The notes under the pieces are model-generated. The model saw only the letters and a list, made by a program, of their open reading frames with translations, ran no database searches and was not told the DNA's origin. Position numbers and translations under genes: made by a program. A DNA stretch of 20,969 nucleotides from CAZOMR01 sp964580655 (GTDB lineage Bacteria; RBG-13-61-14; CAZOMR01): positions 1 to 20,969 of the forward strand of contig CAZOMR010000024.1 of assembly GCA_964580655.1 (NCBI GenBank). The letters are read 5' to 3'. Below, in pieces: positions 15,040 to 20,969 of the stretch (the stretch's first letter is position 1; each line of letters begins with the position of its first letter).

Positions 15040-15638
15040 TCAAGGTTAATCTGTTACCGGTAAGAGCCGCGCGTAAAAAAGAAACCTTTATGAACCAGAT
15101 TTACGTCGGGGTTCTGGTGATAATCATCAGCCTGGGCGTGGTGGGATGGCGTGCATACAGCATGCAGGGAAGGATCAAGGCACTGGAAGGAGAGATCAGC
15201 CAGAAGAGGAAAGAGCTGGCGGAGCTCAAGGATATCGAGAGAGAGGTTGAGGAGTTTAAAGCCAAGAACAAGGTGCTCCAGGACAAGGTCAGTGTCATTA
15301 CTTCCCTGGAAGAAGGGCGCGACTGGTTTATCCGGATCATAGATCACGTAAGCCAGAGTATCCCTGAGGATGTCTGGGTAACCAGCATGAGAATGGGCGG
15401 CAGGAGCGGCAGACGCGGGTCAACGGGAATTTATAATGCACCGGTCAAGCTGGAAGGGGGAGCCTATAGGAAGGATGACATAGGTTATTTCATCTCAAAC
15501 CTGGAGTCGAACAGGGAATATGTCAGAAGCGTTAGCCTGGGAAAAATCAGCCAGAAGACCGAAAGACGCGTAGGTGGAAGTTATTACAGCTATGATTTGA
15601 CGGTTATGATCAAAGGGCCTCCCAAAGCAGGTGAGTGA
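15036..15638 (+). CDS. pilN: Type IV pilus assembly protein PilN
   Basis: A 200-residue bitopic inner-membrane protein. The cytoplasmic tail begins MIKVNLLPVR, the conserved (I/V)NLLP motif that docks in PilM. One membrane segment (about 22-42) is followed by a coiled coil (about 45-90, with LEGEISQKRKELAELKDIER) and a periplasmic ferredoxin-like domain that pairs with PilO. The pilM overlap of 4 nt implies coupled translation. A 76-nt purine-rich gap follows, containing the pilO ribosome site and nothing else recognisable. Confidence 0.95.
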   Translation: MIKVNLLPVRAARKKETFMNQIYVGVLVIIISLGVVGWRAYSMQGRIKALEGEISQKRKELAELKDIEREVEEFKAKNKVLQDKVSVITSLEEGRDWFIRIIDHVSQSIPEDVWVTSMRMGGRSGRRGSTGIYNAPVKLEGGAYRKDDIGYFISNLESNREYVRSVSLGKISQKTERRVGGSYYSYDLTVMIKGPPKAGE

Positions 15639-15714
15639 GAGAAGGGAAAGAAACTGCGGAGAGGGCGCGAGCGTAGAGAGTGAAGAGATAACAAGATAGA
15701 AGGGAGAATAACCG

Positions 15715-16308
15715 ATGGCTTTGGCTTTGAGTCCGGAGAAAATAGCGAAATTGCCGGCGAGCCAGAAATTACTGATTCTGGGCGGAGTCGTGATCTTGAT
15801 TTTTATCGTTTATTATTTGACCCTGGAGGGCAGTTACAAGAACGAGATCGAGAGGCTGAGTACAGATTTGACCAATTTAAAGGCGGACATAGTGAAGATC
15901 CGCGCCATCGCCGCTGAAAAGGAGAAATTCGAGCGCGAGAACGCGTTGCTGGAGAAGAAGCTGAAAGAGGCCCTGGCCAAACTCCCCAATGAGACGGAAA
16001 TCGCGGCAATGCTCATCAGGATTTCGGAGCTTGGAAGAGACAACGGGCTGACTTTCAGCAACTTTCAGCCCGGTAAAGAAGTTGGCAGGCAACTCTATGT
16101 AACGGTTCCGCTCATCATGAAATTCAAGGGAAATTTCTTTCATGTACTGCGTTTTTTCGATGAGGTGTCCAAGCTTTCAAGAATTGTCAACATCTCGAAT
16201 TTATCCATTAAAAAAGGAAAGGCCGAGATGCTGGACATCAGTTGTACCGCGGAGACATACAAGTTCAAGGAAGCAAAAGCCAAACCTGCAAAGAGAAAGA
16301 AAAAATAA
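15715..16308 (+). CDS. pilO: Type IV pilus assembly protein PilO
   Basis: A 197-residue bitopic inner-membrane protein and the partner of PilN. A single membrane helix (LLILGGVVILIFIVYYLTL, about 19-38) precedes a coiled coil (about 42-85) with IERLSTDLTNLKADIVKIRA. The periplasmic domain includes KLPNETEIAAMLIRISELGR, typical of PilO, and VPLIMKFKGNFFHVLRFFDE. The C-terminus is Lys-rich. GAAGGGAG lies about 10 nt before the ATG. Confidence 0.94.
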   Translation: MALALSPEKIAKLPASQKLLILGGVVILIFIVYYLTLEGSYKNEIERLSTDLTNLKADIVKIRAIAAEKEKFERENALLEKKLKEALAKLPNETEIAAMLIRISELGRDNGLTFSNFQPGKEVGRQLYVTVPLIMKFKGNFFHVLRFFDEVSKLSRIVNISNLSIKKGKAEMLDISCTAETYKFKEAKAKPAKRKKK

Positions 16309-16371
16309 GATAAGAATAAGAAGATGAATTCAAGAAATATAACCGGACAGGAAAAGGGGGGACAAAGATTC

Positions 16372-16917
16372 ATGAAAATGTGGAAAGAGTTTATCAGGAT
16401 CATTTTCCTCGGTGCGACCTTGGGGATTATTGTCCTGTTTCTCGCCTGTGGCGGTGATGAGTTTACAACAGCCCCTGAGACACCACTGAATGCGGCTCCG
16501 GCCAAGACCGGAGGAAAAAAGGACGCGACCATGTCTCCTGGAAAGACAAAGATTACAAAGCAGGTATGGACTTATGATCCCACCGGCAAGCGCAACCCAT
16601 TTGATATTCCCATTCAAAAAAACATCGAGGAGGATTACTGGATAGGCACAAAATACGATCTGGATCAGATGTGGGTGGACGGAATCATCTGGGGAGCAGG
16701 CCGGGATAGAGCTCACATTATCTTGCCCGGCAACCAGGATATTTTTGTCAAGGTGGGAGATGAACTGGGTATCAATCACGGTCATATCAAGCAGATAAGC
16801 GCAAATCAGATAGTGGTGGAGGAAGTCTATGTGGACCCGGCCAACCCTTCTGAAATTCATGTTATTGAAAAGATTCTGGAAATGAGCGAAGGGAAGAAGA
16901 GTGGAAGAAGACGATAA
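16372..16917 (+). CDS. pilP: Type IV pilus lipoprotein PilP
   Basis: A 181-residue periplasmic lipoprotein joining PilN/PilO to the PilQ secretin. The N-terminus is a signal peptide ending IIVLFLAC with Cys26 as lipid anchor. The PilP hallmark GKRNPFDIP lies near 70-78, followed by a small beta domain with VDGIIWGAGRDRAHIILPGN and DIFVKVGDELG. I prefer this start because AAGGGGGG precedes it by 10 nt and it begins a clean signal peptide. An ATG 48 nt upstream is in frame but has no ribosome site and would put 16 hydrophilic residues ahead of the signal. Confidence 0.92.
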   Translation: MKMWKEFIRIIFLGATLGIIVLFLACGGDEFTTAPETPLNAAPAKTGGKKDATMSPGKTKITKQVWTYDPTGKRNPFDIPIQKNIEEDYWIGTKYDLDQMWVDGIIWGAGRDRAHIILPGNQDIFVKVGDELGINHGHIKQISANQIVVEEVYVDPANPSEIHVIEKILEMSEGKKSGRRR

Positions 16918-16962
16918 AGACAAAGACCTATGGTTGCAAATAGTAGAAGGAGGAGCCTGTCA

Positions 16963-19905
16963 ATGAGAAAGCGGAAAAGGATAATCGTGGAATTGGGAAA
17001 GGCACTGCTGATAACTGGCCTTATCACGAGCCTGCAAATGGCTTGCAGTTCTTTGAAAGAGCCCAAGCTTGAGCAGGATGAAATGAATGTAGTGGAAGCG
17101 GTGAATGTGGAGGAGCAAGATCAACTAAGCCGTGTGGTGATCACAACTACGACCCCTGCCACTTATAGTGTTTATCGCCCCCTACAGCCAGTGAGGATCA
17201 TGGTGGACATCTCCGAGACCGTATTGAAGGAGGATGTGCACCCGCAGTTGGAGGTGAACAACGGCATCATCAACGAGATAAAGCTCTCTCGCATAAGCGG
17301 CGAGGGCAATTCCATTGCCAGGGTGGAAATCGGCCTTGAGAGTGTCACCGGCTATGAGGTCAAAAAGCAAAACAATCAACTTGTCGTCGAGGTCGAGAGG
17401 CCTGCGGGATCAGAAGTGGCGGCCATACAGGAAGAGGCGCCACTTGAGGAAACACCGAGCCTGGAATTAGAAGAAGGGGACATCCTGCTTACCGGCGGGC
17501 CTGCCGAATTCGAGGAGTGGGTCGAGGAGGAAGAACCCATACTGACTCCGGAGGCAGAGAGCGAGCCCGGAGAGATTTCTTCTCCACTCGCTACACCCAA
17601 AAGCAAAGCCAAAAAATTGCTGGATATCGGCGTGGTGGAAAAGGACGATCAAACCGTGATCAACATTATAACCGACGGCGAAGTTGGTGATTTCAACGCA
17701 TTTACCCTGGAAAAACCCAAAAGGATAGTCCTGGATTTATGGAACCTCCAAAACCTTTATCCAAGAGACCGACTGGCCGTGAAGTCCCAGGGCATCAGCC
17801 GCCTTCGTCTGGGTAAACATCCGGATAAACTCCGGATAGTCTTTGATGTCTCCACAAACGAGTTCCCAAGTTTCAATTTTGAAAAAGGCTCTGGGCGACT
17901 CGTCATGACAGTAAGCCGTATGATCACTGTGGCCGCGGCTCCGGCTGAAGCTATTCCGCCAGCCCCGCTGATGACCACGGAGGTCGGACCTGAAGAATGG
18001 GAGCCACTGGTCCCTGGAGAATCCGCTGGGGAGCCGGTCCCGATAGAGCCTGCCCCTCCGGCAGAATTCTTGCCGGAGCCAGTCCCCATAGAGCCTATTC
18101 CTCCAATGGAGGAGCCAGCCCCGGTGGAAATCCCTGTAAGGGTGCCGGTCGAGATCAAGCCGCCTGCCGAAGCGCGAATCCAGTCAATTGATTTTAAATA
18201 TACTACCTCAGCATCATCCATTGTCATCAAGAGTGACAAGCCTGTCAAATATCTTCATCGCGAAAATCCGGACGACAAGATTGTCTCAATACTCATCCAG
18301 GACGCCTTCCTGCCACTGGACCTGGAGAAGTCCTATGATACCACCGAGTTTCAAAGTCCAGTCAATTTGATCTCATCATTTCAGTCCAGCACCGAGCCGC
18401 CGGAGGTCAATATCACTATCAGTCTGAACACCATGGCACCATCCACGCTGGACCAGAAGGACAATGTCTTGACCGTAAGCTTTGAAAATGTTCCAGGCGG
18501 GCTCGGACCTGTCCCCGAAGGGGCCATTGCCCCTCTCATCGGAGAGGAGTTGATGGCACCATCCACACCGGTAGGTGCCTCGCCCCCTGAAGTGACAAAA
18601 GTGAAGACCCTGACCGGTGTGCAGGAATACCACGGCGCTCCAATCTATCTGGACGCCAAGGGAATGGATGTCCTCGATGCGCTCCGGCTCATTGCCGAAG
18701 TAAGCGGGTATAACATCATCGCATCCGATGAGGTCAAGGGCTCACTCACCATGAAACTGGATAATGTCCCATGGGACCAGGCACTGGACCTGATCCTCGA
18801 TACCAAGGACCTGGGCAAAGTCGAGAGCGGCAACATCCTTCGTATCGCGCCAGCAAGAGTGATCCGCGAAGAACAACAAAGAGTTCTCGCGGATAGAAAG
18901 GCGCTTGAAACACTCAAGCCAATCCAGGTAAAGGTCATCCCTATCAACTATGCAAAGGCCAGTGAGGTTCAAAGGAACGTAAAAAAGGTGTTAAGCGACC
19001 GGAAAGAAGCCAGTGTAGATGTTGACCGGCGGTCTAACTCACTGGTGATCCGCGACATCCCGGAGAAAATAGAAGAGATCCAGTCACTGATTGCGGCGGT
19101 TGACAGGGTAACACCGGAAGTCCTGATAGAAGCCCGTATCGTTGAAGCCAGCACAGGCTTCTCTCGCGACCTGGGCCTCATGTGGGGAATGGGTTATAAT
19201 GCCGGTCCGGCATGGGGAAACCCCACAGGAGTCAATTTTCCCAATACCATTCAATACAATCAGGCAGTGCTTGGAGGAGGAGCTTCAGCTTCAAGCCCAG
19301 CCGCAGTCGCAGGGCAGTCCGGACAGGGATTGGCCTCAGGTATCAGCTTTGGCTCACTTACAGGGGCATTCAATCTGGACCTTATGCTGAAAACCTATGA
19401 GACGCAGAACAAGGTCAAAATAATCTCAAGTCCAAGAATATTGACCATGCAGGATGAAAAAGCCACCATCCAGCAGGGTGTGACAATACCTTATCCGCCG
19501 GCTATGACTATGGGCGCTGGCGCATCCGGCGGGCAGTGGCAGTTTATCGAGGCCGCACTCCGTCTTGAGGTTACCCCTCATATCTCCGCGGATAAAAGCA
19601 TCGTGATGGACATCAAGGTCTCTAACAACGAGCCAAACATGAAAGTTGTCTCCGGGGGGTCCCCGTCAATTGACAAAAAAGAGGCAAAGACATCCATTCT
19701 GCTCAAGGACGGCGAGACTGCGGTCATCGGTGGAATCTACAAGATAAAGGAAAGCGACACAAAGAGCCAGGTGCCCTTCCTGGGAAACATCCCGGTCCTG
19801 GGGCTGTTCTTCAAGGAGCGCTTCCGCGAGATCACGAAGAACGAACTCCTGGTATTCATCACGCCACACATAGTAGAGGCAGGACAACAGGTAACAGGCT
19901 TATAA
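16963..19905 (+). CDS. pilQ: Type IV pilus secretin PilQ
   Basis: A 980-residue outer-membrane secretin, the gated channel through which the pilus passes. In order: signal peptide with lipobox-like LQMAC (Cys28); AMIN domain 1 (about 52-146); AMIN 2 (about 218-319); a Pro/Glu-rich linker (about 322-402) with a 15-residue repeat; AMIN 3 (about 404-516); a secretin short N-terminal (STN) domain (about 554-632, GMDVLDALRLIAEVSGYNII); a NolW-like N domain (about 651-716); and the secretin barrel (about 717-976), including VEVLIEAR-type PEVLIEARIVE, ISSPRILTMQDEKATIQQG and VPFLGNIPVLGLFFK. AMIN domains bind peptidoglycan. The chosen ATG is 9 nt after AAGGAGG; the upstream in-frame ATG at 16930 has no such site. 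It is longer than many PilQ proteins because of the third AMIN domain and the linker. Confidence 0.95.
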   Translation: MRKRKRIIVELGKALLITGLITSLQMACSSLKEPKLEQDEMNVVEAVNVEEQDQLSRVVITTTTPATYSVYRPLQPVRIMVDISETVLKEDVHPQLEVNNGIINEIKLSRISGEGNSIARVEIGLESVTGYEVKKQNNQLVVEVERPAGSEVAAIQEEAPLEETPSLELEEGDILLTGGPAEFEEWVEEEEPILTPEAESEPGEISSPLATPKSKAKKLLDIGVVEKDDQTVINIITDGEVGDFNAFTLEKPKRIVLDLWNLQNLYPRDRLAVKSQGISRLRLGKHPDKLRIVFDVSTNEFPSFNFEKGSGRLVMTVSRMITVAAAPAEAIPPAPLMTTEVGPEEWEPLVPGESAGEPVPIEPAPPAEFLPEPVPIEPIPPMEEPAPVEIPVRVPVEIKPPAEARIQSIDFKYTTSASSIVIKSDKPVKYLHRENPDDKIVSILIQDAFLPLDLEKSYDTTEFQSPVNLISSFQSSTEPPEVNITISLNTMAPSTLDQKDNVLTVSFENVPGGLGPVPEGAIAPLIGEELMAPSTPVGASPPEVTKVKTLTGVQEYHGAPIYLDAKGMDVLDALRLIAEVSGYNIIASDEVKGSLTMKLDNVPWDQALDLILDTKDLGKVESGNILRIAPARVIREEQQRVLADRKALETLKPIQVKVIPINYAKASEVQRNVKKVLSDRKEASVDVDRRSNSLVIRDIPEKIEEIQSLIAAVDRVTPEVLIEARIVEASTGFSRDLGLMWGMGYNAGPAWGNPTGVNFPNTIQYNQAVLGGGASASSPAAVAGQSGQGLASGISFGSLTGAFNLDLMLKTYETQNKVKIISSPRILTMQDEKATIQQGVTIPYPPAMTMGAGASGGQWQFIEAALRLEVTPHISADKSIVMDIKVSNNEPNMKVVSGGSPSIDKKEAKTSILLKDGETAVIGGIYKIKESDTKSQVPFLGNIPVLGLFFKERFREITKNELLVFITPHIVEAGQQVTGL
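18031..18104 (+). repeat. 45-nt-period repeat within pilQ linker
   Basis: Two 29-nt copies (18031-18059 and 18076-18104) differ at about five positions. They encode EPVPIEPAPP and EPVPIEPIPP, spaced by 15 residues, inside the Pro-rich linker between the second and third AMIN domains. It looks like a recent in-frame duplication that lengthens a periplasmic spacer. Confidence 0.6.
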
Positions 19906-19936
19906 AAATTAATATATTGAGAAGAGGAGGTTGAAG

Positions 19937-20695
19937 ATGAAACATGCAAAGGCGCTGATGCTCTTATCCGTACTGATTGTTTTTTCAGGCCTGATTATCT
20001 ATTTCGGGTGCGGTGATTACAATGTGCCGGAAGGAGCATCGGAGGTTGAAAAAACCGGGTTCATCATCAGTACCGATGATCAGCAGACTTATCTCGGGGA
20101 CACATATTTTGATGTGTCGCCAGCCACGATCCTGCCCAGCGGCACAGTAACATACTATTATGAACCCTGGGACCCTGGAGAGAAGAATATAGACGCAGAA
20201 TTCAAGTTTGTTTTTATAGCTAATCCAACTTTTGAATGTAGTCTGGTCCCTTCTTATGTCATTGTGGATGAATGCCAGCTTAGTATCCCTTCATTAAATT
20301 ATAAAGGAGAAAAGCATACTTGCGGTCCCTGGAGAGTTGATTTGAGCGCGGGTGGCGAATCGGAGCTGACCGTTACAACAAATGTCTGGAGCCTGGGATG
20401 GCTGGCTAGTCATATTTCCTCCGGAGGAAACAATGGAGACCTTCTTTCCGGTTCTGCCTGGTTTAAAATCTGGGCCAAGAGTATTGACGGCACCGAGCAG
20501 GAAGCAGAGACTTATGCTATTCTTAACCTGGAACCGCAGACAGATGATTGCAAGGATTACCCAACTCCTTCGTGGATGCAATTTATCCTGCCACAATGTA
20601 ATAATGGCTTTGATGATGATGCGGACGGAGATATAGATTATCCGGCTGATGCCGAATGCACTGACAGTCAAGACGACGATGAATCAGTATTGTAA
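19937..20695 (+). CDS. Predicted lipoprotein with Asp-rich C-terminal motif, end of the pil operon
   Basis: A 252-residue exported protein of unknown family. The signal peptide MKHAKALMLLSVLIVFSGLI is followed by IYFGC, so Cys25 is a probable lipid anchor. The body is beta-rich (GTVTYYYEPWDPG, FKFVFIANPTFEC) with several Cys residues that could form disulfides. The C-terminus, CNNGFDDDADGDIDYPADAE and then CTDSQDDDE, matches a motif of the form CxxGxDxDxDGxxDxPxDxxC that recurs in secreted proteins and looks calcium-binding. AGGAGG is 6 nt before this ATG; an in-frame TTG two codons earlier directly abuts AGGAGG, leaving no spacing. It lies 31 nt after pilQ and before the terminator, so it is probably part of the pilus operon. 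Confidence 0.8.
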   Translation: MKHAKALMLLSVLIVFSGLIIYFGCGDYNVPEGASEVEKTGFIISTDDQQTYLGDTYFDVSPATILPSGTVTYYYEPWDPGEKNIDAEFKFVFIANPTFECSLVPSYVIVDECQLSIPSLNYKGEKHTCGPWRVDLSAGGESELTVTTNVWSLGWLASHISSGGNNGDLLSGSAWFKIWAKSIDGTEQEAETYAILNLEPQTDDCKDYPTPSWMQFILPQCNNGFDDDADGDIDYPADAECTDSQDDDESVL

Positions 20696-20767
20696 CAGGG
20701 CCAGTAGAGGAACAAAGGGAGGTGCTTCCCATCTTTTGTAGGCATTAGATGAAATGTGCAATAAAGG

Positions 20768-20800
20768 GCAGGGTGCGAAGGGCGCCCTGCTATTTTTATT
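20768..20800 (+). terminator. Intrinsic terminator of the pil operon
   Basis: GCAGGGTGC (20768-20776) pairs with GCGCCCTGC (20782-20790), nine pairs with one G-U and a 5-nt loop, followed by TATTTTTATT. It lies 73 nt after the last stop codon of the pil operon. Confidence 0.8.
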
Positions 20801-20830
20801 ACACCGCAGAGACGCAAAGAACGCAAAGGA
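20801..20830. repeat. CGCAGAGA/CGCAAAGA short-period repeat
   Basis: Three near-identical units run together: CGCAGAGA, CGCAAAGAA and CGCAAAGGA (20805-20830), preceded by ACAC. This resembles an 'accgcagagacgcagag' sequence that I recall between genes in many environmental bacteria. The recollection needs a search. Nothing protein-coding is seen from here to the end of the window. Confidence 0.5.
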
Positions 20831-20915
20831 TAATAAAAAATTCAATCTTTGATGCTTTCGTAAAAAGTGCATTTTATCAAACTTGCTGATTTTTTTCATG
20901 TTTTAGTAATTTTTT

Positions 20916-20936
20916 GGGTGTGCGACATATTTGGTG
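20916..20936. repeat. Right copy of the 21-bp inverted repeat
   Basis: GGGTGTGCGACATATTTGGT plus G is the reverse complement of 32-52 except at two central positions. It lies in AT-rich DNA after the pil terminator. Just beyond it AACCC and GGGTT (20949-20966) form a further small inverted repeat around a T run. Confidence 0.6.
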
Positions 20937-20969
20937 AATCATTTTTTTAACCCCTTTTTTGGGTTTATC

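Noticed and set aside
17757..18248. 163-residue minus-strand frame rich in Gly and Ser opposite pilQ
   Set aside because: Its low-complexity content is the mirror of the Pro/Glu linker codons of pilQ, so it is not a real glycine-rich protein.
18433..18566. 14-nt exact direct repeat ATGGCACCATCCAC in pilQ, 120 nt apart
   Set aside because: It encodes two short MAPST-like or similar peptides in linker regions, and there are no further copies or structure. It is probably chance or minor duplication.

Overview
The window is ordinary bacterial chromosome with dense, mostly co-directional operons. The gene content suggests a Gram-negative bacterium, probably Desulfobacterota-like (former Deltaproteobacteria): a pilMNOPQ cluster preceded by a small XRE regulator, several outer-membrane-type lipoproteins, a TPR-rich lytic transglycosylase and a membrane spermidine-synthase-like protein with a TPR tail. 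The taxon is an inference from gene content. I see no rRNA, tRNA, CRISPR array, transposase or phage gene.

Layout. (1) 78-3026, minus strand: a three-gene operon of a small unrecognised protein, an FHA-domain protein and a Slt-type lytic transglycosylase, behind a near-consensus promoter (TTGACA-17-TATAAA). The small gene ends at CTT TGA, and the +1 frame then stays open exactly to the FHA start, so a frameshift is possible here. (2) 3220-4032, plus strand: a divergent lipoprotein gene whose promoter predicts a leaderless mRNA. (3) 4068-7370, minus strand: an 1100-residue fusion of an MFS-like membrane part, a spermidine-synthase-like domain and TPRs. (4) 7491-7541: a degenerate palindromic repeat. 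(5) 7620-10297, plus strand: a GT-C-like membrane protein, dUTPase and a secreted DUF2914 protein. (6) 10354-10437: an 84-nt stretch that can fold into a four-way junction, next to convergent lemA. (7) 11111-13420, plus strand: a GPH-type sugar:cation symporter and a lipoprotein with repeated Ig-like modules, divergent from lemA with back-to-back promoters. (8) 13646-20695, plus strand: an XRE regulator, a 28-codon micro-ORF, pilM, pilN, pilO, pilP, pilQ and a lipoprotein with an Asp-rich cysteine-framed C-terminus, closed by a clear intrinsic terminator. (9) 20801-20969: apparently dispersed repeats, including an inverted copy (19/21) of a 21-mer at the left edge.

Working together. PilM-PilN-PilO-PilP form the alignment complex linking the type IV pilus motor to the PilQ secretin in the outer membrane. 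The regulator in front and the lipoprotein behind are candidate control and accessory parts of that machine. The pilus ATPases, PilC and the pilins are not in this window. The Slt/FHA operon points to cell-wall remodelling. The most interesting unexplained items are the CTT-TGA junction, the 84-nt foldable element, the predicted leaderless lipoprotein gene and the XRE/micro-ORF head of the pil operon. I found no strong evidence of a wholly new system.
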